The notes: a model not told the origin generated them from the letters alone. 64,000 bases of DNA from Maniola hyperantus (GCF_902806685.2 NC_048543.1:9396106-9460105), one strand, 5' to 3'; shown: positions 1-11,810, counted from the first letter of the stretch. Translations and numbers: made by a program.

Positions 1-2132
1 TTACACAATATTTTTCTTAACTAGTTTGACTTCAGTACTTCGTACAGGACTGCTTTGGTAGTGGTAGATAAATTAAGGGATATGATCATCCACAGAGAAA
101 CCGTAAAGCGCACCACAAACGAGTAATTAAAGCTTCTATAATACATTAACATTGTGCATACTAAATTCGTGGGAGACTTAGTCGAAATGTTAACGGAATG
201 GTTAGGGAGATGTAACACCCAATACCGCAAAGGTAAGATGTAATAATAGTAGCTGTTCGGGGCTTTATGGACGATCAAAATTGCACGAGCACGTGTATAA
301 AATACACTTTGCAAAGTAGATTTAAATTTTAATACGAAGCTTTCAGTCGAGGGTCGTAAGTAATGTCTCGGCGTTGGAAATGGGTGGAAGCGCTAATATA
401 CGAGATTTTTTTTGACTGCCTTGTAATGTAGAAGTTTTGGAGAAGTTTGGGGAAGTAGGTACTTTTACTCATTGACTTCATAGATGGGTCGCGATATATC
501 GATCATGGGCTTGTTGAAAAATTTATTGTTTTAGCTTGATATAGGACATACAAAATTACATTGATTGGAAAACATTAAAATAATATTCTATTTCGTCTCT
601 AATATATATTTTTTTAATTTAGACAAAACAAATGTAGGAATACAATAGCGGTCGATAATTCGGATAAAGTGCGGCATATCCACGCTAAGTCCTCAAAGGC
701 CGAGGCCTAGTCTCAGGTGTCGACTGCGGCCGATTTCACAAGACAATGCTTAATAATTTCATTTCACCATTACGGCGGCCATCTTTGCGAGTCGCACAGT
801 TAGAGGGCATGGACGCACCCCTCCGTGGCAATTTGCATTGTAACTCGGACCACGTAGTAAGTCCTAACTGCTACACCACCACCTTCCAACTCTTGAATAT
901 ATAATTTAGTCGCTTTTATTAACAGCAACTTTGCGTGGGAATCGACGATAGCCTTCTGTGGTGACTGTTTATTGTGGACGATAACTTCGCTAGATTTATT
1001 TTATAGTTCAGCTAGACTTCGTCCTGGAAGAGTTGCAGTTGGTTCTTTTACAGACGCTTTTATACTGCCAATAAAGAGGCTCGATGCATGTGCCCATTAA
1101 AATATTTGTTGGATTTATTTGATGGGCTTGTTTTGCTGATATGTTTATTAGTTTTCTTGGCAACATTGTTGCGCAAATTAAGTAGTAAAAATGTTGTATT
1201 TTATCGATATAAATTAGTTTTTATTGTTTTGTCTTAATGAATCGAATGCATTTTCTCAGAAAACTGAACTCCTAATGAAAACTGTCTAGTTTTATGAATT
1301 TATATTTATGTAATGAAAACAAACTGAGTGCATGCAAACAAATTCAGACTCAGTTTCATCGACCTATATCTACCTACCCGAGACTTTTAATAAGGTTCTT
1401 ATTTTATTAGAATCCTACACCGTTATATAAACTTAATTAATCGAAGTGCTGACTTAAAAGAGTCGTTGCTATTTATTTGACCTTATATTCGTAAAATATT
1501 TTGATAGTGGTAGAGCACTGTAGAGAATATGAATAATTAGTAAATTAGAAGCGTTGACATATTTTATTTGCTCAGTAATTCATTTAGATAGTATTGGTCA
1601 ACAAATAAATTCTTGATGCTTGTTTTATAATTTCCCCTATAAACTTTTACATTGTACCTAGTAACCAAAAATGATGAAAGTAAAAACAAACAACAAAAAT
1701 TATGACTGCTTCAAAAAAGCTTTTATTTGATTTCGTACAATGTCTTCATATTGCAATGAATATCATTATGAGCTAAACGACATTTGTCGATGACGGTACA
1801 GAACTTAACAGCACAGTAATAGGTGCAATCGTAGCGCTCCCCTTTCTGGTGTTAATGTAAAAGTTGCCGGGGCAAGACGGTTATAGACGTCTAAAGTTTG
1901 TTTTGGTTCTATTAATTAATGTGTTTGGATGTCCCAGCTTAACATTTTATAACTTACTGCCTCTTTGTAAGTATTTATTTACATTTGAAACAATTAATAA
2001 TTTTATTATTGTTTATAAATTAGTTAAAAGTATTTTCCTATTTACGTAAACTGTGTGCAAAGAGTTGCGATAAAATAAAGGTGTATTTTTATGCAAGACT
2101 TGTACTGCAAGTATAGATACTCTAATACAACT
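1..2132. other. repeat-poor intronic stretch
   Basis: AT-rich sequence without recognised repeats or coding motifs. The part at 640-900 is noticeably more GC-rich and contains a ggcggccatcttt motif, whose GCCATC core resembles Pho/YY1 binding sites. ORFs of 97 and 61 codons here have no recognisable features and are treated as chance. Confidence 0.5.
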
Positions 2133-2312
2133 GGAATTGAAATGCTGGACAAGTAGACATAGGTCTCTTGTAGGGTAGGGTCCACACACCACGGTGTTTT
2201 GCGCCGCCTGAATCCAGCGGCTTCCTGCGACTCGTTTGATGTCGTCTGTCCACCTAGTGGGAGGTCTTCCAACACTGCGCTTTCCGGTGCGAGGTTGCCA
2301 TTCTATGACCTT
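2133..2312 (-). pseudogene. RTE-like LINE ORF2 C-terminal remnant
   Basis: Reading the minus strand from 2312 gives about 60 uninterrupted codons starting KVIEWQPRTGKRSVGRPPTR, then WTDDIKRVAGSRWIQAAQ. This is the typical C-terminal end of lepidopteran RTE/BovB-type endonuclease-reverse transcriptase proteins (GRPPTRWTDD..VAGSRWMQAAQD). No reverse transcriptase or endonuclease domain is present nearby, so it is a 5'-truncated dead copy. The unbroken frame suggests a fairly recent insertion. The overlapping 77-codon ORF in another frame is a shadow. Confidence 0.8.
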
Positions 2313-2405
2313 GGGACCCTAACGTCTATCGGTACAAATAATAATACTTATATAGTAAGCTCAACGACCTCATTGTAGTACTATGTTTTTAAAAAAAAAA
2401 ATACA

Positions 2406-2570
2406 AATAGTGAGGAAACGAGCAGGTGGCTCACCTGATGTTAAGTGATTCCCGCTGCCCATGAACATTTGCAGCACCAGAGGAACTGCCGATGCGTTGC
2501 CTTTCAGGAAGTCAGAAGGTATTCAGGAGGTATCAGAAGAATCATTCTAAACAACTTTGCGGGGTGTTCG
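2406..2570 (+). repeat. LINE 3'-tail repeat (cacctgatgttaagtga type)
   Basis: Contains 'gctcacctgatgttaagtga' followed by 'gcccatgaacatttgcagca' and 'gccgatgcgttgcctttca', a block common in lepidopteran non-LTR 3' regions. It is similar to 53640-53710 in this window, which shares the gcccatgaacatttgcagcaccaga core. The internal ORFs are shadows of the repeat. Confidence 0.6.
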
Positions 2571-4056
2571 TTTTTGCTTACAATTTTATGTCCTTATCTG
2601 GGTGGAAGGGATATAAGTCATACTTACATAAATATAGCCGTTTTGTCTGCGTTATACTGAGACGTGTTAAATTGTTCCTAAATATGAATAGATAATGTCA
2701 AAATAGAACAATAAAGGTAAAAGTATTAAGTCTCCAATGATGAATACATTGTGCATTTAAATCCGATGGTTACTTTTAGGGGAAAGCATAATTCCATGTC
2801 GTGTTTGTAACTCTTTAGGGGTCGAAATATTGACATTAATACAATCTAAAAGCTTTCTTACGACGTACATTTCCAATTTAATTTGTGCTTGGAAAATTAT
2901 TGCTTGAGATTAATTCTTAAGCCCTATTCCCGATGGTTTTTAGTATTTTGAAATATTATGTGCTATACCTATCCATTAGGTAAGTATATTTTATTTTACA
3001 GCTGCACTTATTATTTGTCTTATTCAATGATTAAATTCATTGCTTATTAATGTAACTTGAGATACCTAATTCTGTTACCTTATATTTATTATATTTATTT
3101 GTGAACTGTGATCGTAGCAGCAGTTAATAAGAAATCTTCAGCTAGTATTATACCCACGGTAAAAACCACAATAATTGTGCTAAACTTTAATATAATTACC
3201 GGGATGTTTTATAAAACACATTTGCCTTTGCGTGGTTCACATTTTCTTGGTTGATAGTGATCGTTTTTTAAGCGATATAAAGCCAGGAATTAGTTGAAAT
3301 TAAGTAAGTTTATTACTATCATTTACTTCTTGTTGTACAATATAAATATGATGCACTGTTCTACAGTCATCGCCCGTTACGCCGACAACTTACAACTGAC
3401 AACCTAGATGCCGCCAGAAAATTCAATCTCGCCATTGATCCTCAATCGCACTTACGAAATTTTATACTTACTACAATGTATTGAAGGCGGGCATGGACCC
3501 GTAGTAAAATAAATCAATGTCATTGTGTACAACAAAGTATTTTTGTTTTCGTTTTGTTTACTTCACAAAACAATTTCGAGGTATTTATGAATCAGATCTT
3601 TTTTTTAAATCGAACCGGTCACCAGATACATTTTCATTAAATGTCTGTTTTCTAACATTCCCACCAATAAGTAAAGTGCCATTATGCGATCTGAATGAAG
3701 TGCAAGCCGCCATCATAGGGGCATCTTGTAGGCCCTCCATCGGGGATATTGACACTTCTGTCTGCGCCTTTTGTTCTAGCACGTGTTAGGTTACACTACC
3801 CACAACGGTACACGTGTGCCTATCATCCTTTCTTCCTTACATCTCCGGATGGCTTTGTTTTATTGTAAGTCGCTATTATTGAAACAGGTCATACGCATAC
3901 ATTGATTGTGCGTTGATTATGATAATTACGAGAACATTACGTACATTCCTTTTCATTATTTTTGAATTTGTAAATCGTACATTTGAAAAAGGTGATGAGG
4001 AACAGTTTTTTTTAAATGCGTGACAGGCTGCTTATGCGCTTGATGACAATCATGCT
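2571..4056. other. intronic stretch without recognised genes
   Basis: AT-rich and mostly unique. A short block at 4016-4053 (gcgcttgatgacaatcatgc) matches the LINE-tail type also seen at 13640 and 60655. A 90-codon frame at 3517-3789 shows no recognisable domain and is not called. Confidence 0.45.
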
Positions 4057-4425
4057 AAAAACCGGTCAAGTGCTAGTCAGACTTACGCACCGAGGGTTCT
4101 GTATCGGGTATTTTTTCGACGTTTCGCACGATAAATCAAAAATTATTATGCTAAAAAATAAGCAAAAATCTGTTTTAGAATGTACGAGTAAAACCCTTTC
4201 ATATGATACCCCACTTGGTATAGTTATCTTACTTTGAAAATTGAAAAAAATAATTATTTGTTCATGAACTAATAATTTCCTATATTTTCAAATTTAATTA
4301 TTTTTTAAATTTGAAAATATAGTTCATGAACACATTTTAATAAATTTTTTGAGATGTAACCACGGTTTCCGGATTTCGGATTTTTTCCTTTACTTGTGCT
4401 ATAAGGCCTACTTACCTACCTACCA
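4057..4425 (+). repeat. family C element, 5' part (accggtcaagtg..cgcaccgagggtt)
   Basis: Starts aaaaaccggtcaagtgctag and continues with the block gcaccgagggttctgta. It shares a 'cataccccacttggtat' type segment, in opposite orientation, with the copy at 20198-20426. The copy includes a hairpin with 16-nt arms at 4280-4295 and 4307-4322, flanked by palindromic gttcatgaac motifs. A SINE interrupts at about 4441, and the family C tail resumes at about 5165. The family is known to me as a common lepidopteran repeat, probably non-autonomous; its class is uncertain. Confidence 0.6.
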
Positions 4426-4440
4426 ACTTTTATGATGATG

Positions 4441-4755
4441 CCACCTCCCTGGCGCTGCAAGCGATGTGCTCTTATTAGTGGGAGGACCCGGGTTTGATTC
4501 CTGGCAGGGATTTTTAAATTTCTGGTCTGGTCTGGTGGAAGGCTTTGACCGTGGCTAGTTACCGCCCTAACGGCAAAACCGTGCCGCCAAGCGATTCAGC
4601 GTTCCGGAACGATGCCGTGTGACACCAAAGGGGCATGGGTTTATTAAAAACATGCCATACCCTGCCAGATTAGCCCGGTTTCATGTGAGTCTACATCGTA
4701 ACTTACCACCAGATGAGATTGCAATCAAGGGCTTACTTGTATCTGAATTTTAAAA
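4441..4755 (+). repeat. tRNA-derived SINE (ccctggcgc..ggcaggg type)
   Basis: Begins with a tRNA-like head 'ccctggcgctgcaagcgatg', with a B-box-like ggtttgattcc at 4491-4501 inside 'gacccgggtttgattcctgg'. A body with gtggctagttaccgccctaa and gccgtgtgacaccaaagggg follows. A reverse copy of the head and middle is at 59197-59372. Position inside a family C element implies insertion after that element. The A box is degenerate, and no target-site duplication was resolved. Confidence 0.7.
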
Positions 4756-5164
4756 ACCTACTCTAAATACCTTTTTTTTTAATCGAGGGGGAAATCTTCT
4801 CAAGATACCCAATCGGGTTATGTGGGATTTCTACTCACTAAAACCTCGGTGGCCCTCCTCAGCGCGTTATTGAGAGGCTCCGGGAACTCTAAAGAACGTA
4901 CGCCGGTGCCTCTCTCGCGCGACTACTACTCCTATTACCTACTGGACCAGGCGGTCTTCAATTACCGCAAAAATAATGCATTTATTATGAAGTTTCCCGA
5001 GTTCCCTGGCGGATGAACTCCTTGGCAATCCTGAGTGAAAGATAATCGCATCTCGCTCCGTTCGCGCGTTATAATTAGTACAAATCGTCTGTTTCACGCC
5101 ACAGAGCTTTGAATTTATAGATAGACACGAATACAAAAAGTTTTAGTGGGCATAAAAACCTCTC
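4756..5164. repeat. probable repeat fragment of unknown class
   Basis: Lies between the SINE and the family C tail. The run 'aatcgagggggaaatcttct' followed by an actcactaaaacc block resembles a lepidopteran repeat that carries gactaaaaaccaccccgttc. The similarity is loose and recalled, so class is left open. The 64-codon frame at 4822-5016 has no recognisable domain. Confidence 0.35.
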
Positions 5165-5392
5165 AAGTACGAATTGCACACAAAGGGTTCCACACGATGG
5201 TATAAGAAATAACACTTTTTAAATTTTCCCACTATGTACTTGAGCTAATATGTTCTTGCTGCCTTCTCAATTTCATGGTTTTAGGTCAACTGAAAGATAG
5301 GTTTGATACCCCAAGTGGGTATTGACATACAGACAGCGAAGTGATACTATAAGGGTTCCTTTTTTCTCTGGGGGTACGGAACCCTAAAAATT
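5165..5392 (+). repeat. family C element, 3' part
   Basis: Contains 'ttttaggtcaactgaaagat', 'gataccccaagtgggtattg', a gacatacagacagcgaagtg block, and ends ctataagggttccttttttc then ggtacggaaccctaaa. The same tail appears in the complete short copy at 32251-32497. It is the continuation of the element opened at 4057 and split by the SINE. Confidence 0.6.
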
Positions 5393-5407
5393 AATACTTT
5401 TTATTCT

Positions 5408-5602
5408 TTATCCATACCTACTACTAAGATTATAAATGCGAAAGTGTGTCTATTTGTTTGACCGATTTTGACGAAATTTGGTATAGATATGCTTGGATCC
5501 CGGGGAAGGCCATATGTTACTTATTATCCCGGAAAATGAAAGAGTTCCTATGGGATTTTCAAAAACCTAAATCCACGCAGACAAAGTCACGTGCATCGTG
5601 TA
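5408..5602 (-). repeat. family A repeat (minus)
   Basis: Reads ttataaatgcgaaagtgtg at the left and aaatccacgcagacaaagtc near the right, the reverse of the family A layout. Diverged middle with cccggaaaatgaaagagttc. It abuts a second repeat type at 5605. Confidence 0.65.
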
Positions 5603-5604
5603 AT

Positions 5605-5801
5605 CTATACTTATATAAAAATGAATCGCAAAATGTGTTGCTGATCGCAAATCTCGAGAACAGCTGAACCGATTTCGCTAATTCTTTTTTCATAATATTC
5701 CTTGAAGTACAGGGATGGTTCTTACGGCGAGAATTTTTTTAAAAAATTCTGAAAAAGAATCGACTGTTAGGCGGTACGAAGTTCGCCGGGGCCGCTAGTA
5801 C
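5605..5801 (+). repeat. Helitron-like non-autonomous repeat (aatcgcaaaatgtgttgctg)
   Basis: Contains aatcgcaaaatgtgttgctg, 'ctcgagaacagctgaaccga', a ttaggcggtacgaagttcgc block and ends gccgctagta. A stem-forming GC-rich block just before a CTAG end is compatible with a Helitron 3' terminus, which is inference. The family is recalled as widespread in Lepidoptera. Confidence 0.55.
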
Positions 5802-6359
5802 CTAATAAAAATGGAGATTGCTGTTTATTTGCCAATTGAAGAGTAGATAAAGATACAATTAGGTATAAATTAGGTACATTTTTAATTAAAGATAAATGAA
5901 ATTTTTAATTTCTATTGGGTAACTCCCAACTTAAAGTCACTAATCTTTTTTTGTATGAAATAAACGTAATAGTACTAACTTACGTAGTTGTTATTTAAAT
6001 TGTTTTTCTTAAAATAAGCATGTAAAAAAACCCACTAAATTAGTCATTCTCACATTAATATCAAAAATAATTAAATAAAGTACAATTAATTTTAGAAGCA
6101 CTGTCTAAAAGTGCTAACATCTTTATCCCGAGATCAAATCCCGTAGTCGTGCGAGTTAATAGATCCGATAATTCATCGTCACGCCTTGCACTCGATCCGA
6201 CGATGGATGGCATCATGTCGACGCAAATAAACCTCATTTCTCCTATCCACCGAGAAAGTATCACAACAACCGTTTTCTACGATTTTTTCGTCCTCATAGT
6301 TTCAACCTCCTCAGACCCCTACTAGAGATATCCACTGCTGTTGTAGGTACATATTATGT

Positions 6360-6583
6360 ACTAGCTGATGCCAACGACTTCATCCGCGTGGAATTAGGTT
6401 TTTTTTAAATTCCGTGGGAACTCTTTCATTTTCCGGAATAAAAGTAGCCTATGTCACTCTTCAGGTCTTTATCTATACCCATGCTAAAAATCACGTCAAT
6501 CTGTTGCACCGTTGCGACGTGATTGAAAGAAAAACCAACAAAGCAACAAACAAACACACTTTCGCATTTATAATAAGGGTACT
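6360..6583 (+). repeat. family A repeat, near full length
   Basis: Starts actagctgatgccaacgact, continues catccgcgtggaattaggtt, ccgtgggaactc, cctatgtcactc, gttgcgacgtgattgaaag and ends actttcgcatttataataag. About 220 bp. The two ORFs over it are shadows. Confidence 0.75.
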
Positions 6584-6611
6584 GATGTATGTATGTACCT
6601 AACCTACCTAC

Positions 6612-6791
6612 AGTACGCGGCAAGAAACATATTGTACATCGACCTTTAGAATGAGATTTCAGCTTTGTAGAGCGTTGTCTCTGTCACTCATACCTATGTG
6701 ACATTTTGTCGCTCTCAACGACAGAGACTGCGCTCTACGAAAATGCTATCTATTTCTAAAGGTTGATGTACGATATTTTCTGCCGCGTACT
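6612..6791. mobile_element. foldback MITE, copy 1 (agtacgcggcaagaaa TIR)
   Basis: About 180 bp with terminal arms agtacgcggcaagaaa...tgtacatcgacctttagaa and ttctaaaggttgatgtac...ttctgccgcgtact. An inner hairpin-like part runs gtagagcgttgtctctgtca / caacgacagagactgcgctctac. Related copies lie at 12981, 45162 and 58464. No ORF; target duplication not resolved. Non-autonomous DNA element by structure. Confidence 0.75.
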
Positions 6792-6799
6792 GGTAGGTC

Positions 6800-8968
6800 T
6801 CATGCAAATATCTCATCAGACCACAGAACATAAGCAGCACACGCTTGTGCCCAGAGGCTTCCAGCAAGTCGTTTGAAGGCAAGCTCGTCTAGGTCACACA
6901 ACGTGTATCACTTCGTTGCCACCCATTGCCACCACAACTTCAGAACTTGTTGATCTAAGTTCTAATTTCTGATTTGATGACGGAGGGATAATCCGAGCAT
7001 CCAACTTTGTTCATCTCTTGCTGGGGGCGGAACTACAAATAAAATTTCTAACTTGGCTACTCCCTTCTTCTCTTCTATCGGACCTCAAAGCATAGTGAAG
7101 ATCTAAGTAGTCACGCGTGCAGTGTAAGCGAGCACGCTCCATGTTAGGCTGCTTCATTTGTCATCATCATCACTCATCATCTGGTCTGGTGGTGGACAAG
7201 AGCTGGTCTGTAATAAGTCAAAAAAATATCACGGCCATAAAATATTCATTTCTAACAAAAAAAGACAAAAATATTTGTAATACAACTTCTATAGGCAATA
7301 TGACAACACACCGATTGAATTCGTTTTAATAGCCCTTTTACCTCGCTTTCCCATAACAAAGGTATCAATCAGTTAACTGTAAAAGCTTGAGTAGTCGATT
7401 CGATTCGCTTCTGTATTCTTCAAGTATCTTCATTTTGTGAGAAATGTTCATCTACAATTCTACAATGATAAAGCCCGTGTGGTGGGTTGTAGCTTGTATC
7501 CTTCCGATAGGGCTCGATTTTTTGCTAAATCTCGAAATACCAACGATTTAATACGCTACTTTAGTTATACCAACTATAACACCGTGAAATATCCGGTTGC
7601 GAACAAACGCACTTTTCAAAAAAAATCGAACTTGAAAGGTACCAAAATATCATAGGAATTAATTATATCGGAGAGAAGCTGCTACCGAAGTCGCGGATCG
7701 AATTATGCAGGTTAAATATGCCGTTACTGATTACCTAGCACCTAAAAAATATTGGAATTGAATCCAAACATTTTTGTCTCTTAACGAATCGTGTCGCGGC
7801 GGCATCGGCTCAAAGCGGCGTGATTCGGCAATTCTATTCCATTTTCAAATGCTCGCTGCCCATTCGTTCCCTCAACTACGCCTACCCAATAAATTAGATG
7901 CCTGGCGTAGCACATCACATAGTTACAAACTAATGAAATCTCGAAAAGTACTCAACCCATTTTCTTAAGAACTTTTCCGAAAGAGCAGCCGCCTTCAAAG
8001 ATTTTACCCCAAGAAATAATTCCGCTAATAACGCTCGGCGCTCACGGGTATGTTATGCAACCATAGGAATTTCATTAGATACACACGCGTCTGTTTGTTA
8101 AGGCGTTTTCCATTGCTAAAAGTTTCTTGAGGCGGGTATAATTCCTTTGTTTGTTGTGGGGGTGGTCCTCCCGTTTCACCCACTACGTTTTCTAAGTCAT
8201 CGGGTCCAATTATGCCCCTTTGTAGGTTTTGATATGTAAATTCGCGATTTTATTAAACAAACCATGATGCCATTCGAGGGCAGCGAGGCGGATTAATAGC
8301 TTCTTCAGATTTGTGTAATCGCTTTCTCTTAAGATAACATCGAGACGCGAGGGAGCTATTTGCCTTCAGTACCTGCCTATAGACAGGAAATGTGATTGTT
8401 TCATTTTCACCTTCGTAAACTCCGAGCGCCCTATAATTATAAGAACGTTGGTTTAATTGAATTAAGATTATTTGATAAATTGAATCAAGCTAAAATTTGA
8501 TTTTGTAATTAAATTTAACAACACTAATATAGATGCGATACTCAGTAACTATTATTGCAGGGATTTCGGGGACTGTTATCGCCCTACAAATTAATCTGCC
8601 CGTAGAAACATAAAACAGACGTTACTGTCCAAACTACCCATTCGATTTAAGCTTAATTTTTACCCCAGCACTATTAATAATTTACACTGTATCCGACAAC
8701 GCTTGCGCCATATTACATCGCATAAATTAATAATGTCGCCCGCTTGTTTAACTGCGAATCAGATGAGTTTTATTGACAATTTTGTTTGGGAAGAGCAATT
8801 TGCGGGATAGCCGGCCAGCTCACCAAGTGCTCACCAAATAGGGGCGGATGGCTTTATGGCAGTTGCGAATCTGCGAACAATTGCGAATTGAGCAATGCTT
8901 TCAGCTTGCCTATAAGCAACGTTTTACTTTTACTCCCACATTCATAGATGGACTAAAACTTAAAAGCT
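6800..8968. other. intronic stretch, mostly unique
   Basis: A faint minus-strand frame at 6840-6900 (KRLAGSLWAQA-like) may be a very degraded RTE LINE C-terminus. 7650-8430 is unique, less AT-rich, and has no coding signature; it is a plausible conserved non-coding block. The ORFs of 64-72 codons here are not supported as genes. Confidence 0.4.
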
Positions 8969-8969
8969 T

Positions 8970-9216
8970 AAAAAGTTTAAGGGTTGGCACGACACGTGTT
9001 TGGCAATGCATGACGTGATTTGTAATACTATTCTGAAGAAAATATAAAAAAATTTAGACTTTATACCTACTTTGGACGTAACATTTTTTACACCTTTATT
9101 ACCGGTAACCCCCCACAGCCACCATGATTCAAACAAACGTTCCTCTCAGTGTTAAGGACAATACGCCGACTTTCAGCTTTTATAAATTTACGAAGGTCTG
9201 GCACGCGCTGGCTCTC
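8970..9216 (+). repeat. family D repeat, copy 1
   Basis: Contains ggcaatgcatgacgtgattt, tttagactttatacctactt, tacacctttattaccggtaa, ccaccatgattcaaacaaac, gttcctctcagtgttaagga and ends aaggtctggcacgcgctggc. The same ordered blocks occur at 37810-38040, 43190-43286 and, reversed, 46098-46250. The class is unknown to me; no ORF. Confidence 0.65.
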
Positions 9217-9420
9217 TCTCTATTACTTTTTCTTTGATCTTATTTTGGTTGCTGTCATTGTCAAGTGTCAATCATACGTTTCTTGTAGTGATTTTCACAT
9301 TCCACAGTCTTGGGCCGCTTCTATCCAACAGATCCCTGTAACTCTTTAATATCACAAGTGAACCGGGTTCCATCTTTTTGTCTTGTAACAATAATTAAGT
9401 GTCATTATTTAAATCATTAT

Positions 9421-9507
9421 CCATACTAATATTATAAATGCGAAAGTGTGTCTGTCTGTCTAAAAACCAAAATCCACGCGTACGAAGTCGCAGGCATCAG
9501 TAGTAAA
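9421..9507 (-). repeat. family A fragment, internally deleted
   Basis: Reads attataaatgcgaaagtgtg then directly aaaaccaaaatccacgcgta and gaagtcgcaggcatcagtag, so both ends are kept and the middle is lost. Confidence 0.6.
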
Positions 9508-9546
9508 TAACAGGATTTAAGTAAATCACTACCTAGTAGGTACCTA

Positions 9547-9738
9547 CCCATATTATAAATGGGAAAGTGTTTGTTTGATTTTTGGTTTGACCTTCAATCA
9601 CGCTGCAACGAGCAATGGATCGGCGTGATTTTTTGCGTAAGAGTGACATAATATAGGCTAAATTTTATTCCGGAAAAAGAGTTCCCACGAGTTTAAAAAA
9701 AATCCACACGGACGAAGTGGCAGGCAACAGCTAGTAAA
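9547..9738 (-). repeat. family A repeat (minus)
   Basis: Left end cccatattataaatgggaaa, middle ggatcggcgtgatttttt and gagttcccacgag, right end ccacacggacgaagtggcag then caacagctagtaa. Confidence 0.7.
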
Positions 9739-10162
9739 TAATAAAGGTATACCCACATTCTCAGATAATAACAATAATAATAATAGCGCACTACAAATAG
9801 GCACCCACGTCCCACACCTCAAGCTGACTATCGGCAATGGATGCAAATGTTTCTATCGCATTACTGTAACTCAATACTGCACGAATGTACACAATTGCAT
9901 TTGGGGTCGCATTGAGGAGGCACTATTATTGTGCAAACAGGCTCGTTCCTATGATCTATGCTACGTTCACCACTATGCATTAACTAAATTTAGTGCTTGA
10001 ATTACAGATACCATTACGCTGTAGGTACTATGAAATATGTTATTGCAAATATGTTTGTCTTGTTGATTTGATGTTTAATTAGTGGCAATTTCTACTTTGT
10101 TGCATATTAGTGCCAAATTGATTCTTCTTTATGATAAACTAGCTTATTCCCTATTATTATGT

Positions 10163-10200
10163 TAGCTGATGTCCGCGACTTCCTCCTTCCGCGAGTGCTA
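10163..10200 (+). repeat. family A 5'-end fragment
   Basis: Only the head is present: agctgatgtccgcgacttcc then tccgcgagtg. Too short to orient a full insertion with certainty. Confidence 0.4.
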
Positions 10201-10331
10201 GAAGCCAAGAATACTGAACAATTGACTTACCCACAGAAGGATCACTCCGGAATGATATTAAATAACTACGACTCTTGTGCTGACACAATAAAGTACAATT
10301 CCGTGTGGTACCTATCTTCAGAGACATGATC

Positions 10332-10485
10332 AAGTCAAAATTAAATCAAAATTTATTTATCCCATGTAGGACATCTATAGTGTTTCTTATAATGCGTCTG
10401 TGACTCTACCACCGACCGGTTCAAAACGTAAATTCTACAGAGAAGCCGGCAAGAAACTCAGCAGTTGCTCTTTTCAAATCGTAAA
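10332..10485 (-). repeat. LINE 3' tail (caagaaactcagcagttgctc), minus
   Basis: Left end tcaaatcaaaatttatttatcccatg looks like a reversed 3' end, followed by gcgtctgtgactctaccacc and ccggcaagaaactcagcagt. The same block runs in + orientation at 40665-40816. It is the 3' UTR of a lepidopteran non-LTR element by recall. Confidence 0.6.
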
Positions 10486-11099
10486 AAGTTAATTACCTAC
10501 AATATTATGTAACAAAAGAACTATCCCATTCTGTGGACCACTGAAGGTTCAGCCGGTTGCGTCAACGCAACTTTGTCACTAAAGGATGAGGGATGTAAAA
10601 CTGATAGGTATTTTTGTCTCGATAGTTGCAATCTCGGACTTGTACGACTGAATGCTCTTATCGCACATGAGCGAAACGCGTCGCCTCGAATTAATACAAG
10701 CTTTTGTTATCGTTCAATTTGATTTCGCCGCCGGCTGCTTTATTATTTTAATGAGACTCAATTTTCAGGGATAATTGAATGGACGTCGCTGCTTCGATTA
10801 TTTCATTCGATCGCTATCCAGTAGGCAGTCTGTTCATGTTGAGGTTCAATCAGGAATTTAGATCCGGAAGTTTAGAAAAATTCATGCTTGTATAATGCAT
10901 CTGTTTTTTTTTTACTGTAATTTTCACATGATTTTTGATAGACGGAAATTCCAAATTAATTAAGCGATTTCGAAATTTTTTGTATAGACAAATATGCAGA
11001 CTTACAAAACTATGAAATAAAGAGGAGTGAATAGACATTTTCTAGGCAGATTCCACCTTAGCCTGCATCCAAACCACCATCCCCTACTGTGAGGTATGA

Positions 11100-11245
11100 T
11101 GATAACTTTTTATGATTTGAAAAGAGTAAGTAACGGCTAAGTTTCTTTGCCAGATAATCTCAGTGGAATCTGTTCTCCGAAACGGTGGTAGAGAGGTGGT
11201 ATCATAAGAGACACTTAGTTCTACATAGACTAAATACATTTTCTA
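11100..11245 (+). repeat. degraded LINE 3' tail
   Basis: Diverged + copy of the block seen at 40665: gatttgaaaagagtaagtaa, then gtttctttgccagataatct, then ccgaaacggtggtagagagg. Confidence 0.5.
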
Positions 11246-11490
11246 TTTAGTGTTTAGTTTCCGTAGTAAAAACGGTTTAAATTGTTTTCTGGGCAAAAGT
11301 TATATTTTACTGGCAAATTGAGCAATAACAGGAGCATAGGTAACTGTATCTTGAACCCCTGCTGCTAGCTAGAACTAACGCTAGTTTAACCTCAAAGCAA
11401 ACAAAGTGCGACAATAATAGTTGTGAATTGTGTAAGGGTATAAACACAGCGACTAGTGGCTGCGACACATTTGCTATACTTTATTTTCTA

Positions 11491-11706
11491 ACTAGCTGAT
11501 GCCCGCGACTTCGTTCGCGTGGATTTAGGTTTTTAAAAATCCTGTGGGTACTCTTTGATTTTCCGGGATAAAAAGTAACCTATGTCACTCTCCAGGTCTT
11601 TAACTATACCCATGCTAAAAATAACGTCGATCCGTTGCTCCGTTGCGACGTGATTGAAGGACAAACCAACAAACAAACACTTTCGCATTTATAATATGGG
11701 TATGGA
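11491..11706 (+). repeat. family A repeat, full length
   Basis: The clearest full copy: actagctgatgcccgcgact, cgttcgcgtggatttaggtt, cctgtgggtactctttgatt, acctatgtcactctccaggt, gttgcgacgtgattgaagga and actttcgcatttataatatg. About 215 bp; no ORF. Revealing for the family: the reverse strand ends in ..catcagctagt, a CTAG terminus like the 5605 repeat. Class either RTE-tail or Helitron-like. Confidence 0.8.
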
Positions 11707-11734
11707 TTCTCATACAAGTTAGTCATTAATTGCG

Positions 11735-11810
11735 ATCACACTTGGTGGCAAGTGATGATGCAGTCTAAGATTGAAACAGGCTAACCTGGAAAGGGTCTGG
11801 TAGTTTTTAT
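11735..11810 (+). repeat. short LINE-tail block (aagtgatgatgcagtctaag)
   Basis: Contains tggcaagtgatgatgcagtc then caggctaacctggaaaggg. Related blocks are at 30845-30900 and 60655-60745. Confidence 0.45.
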
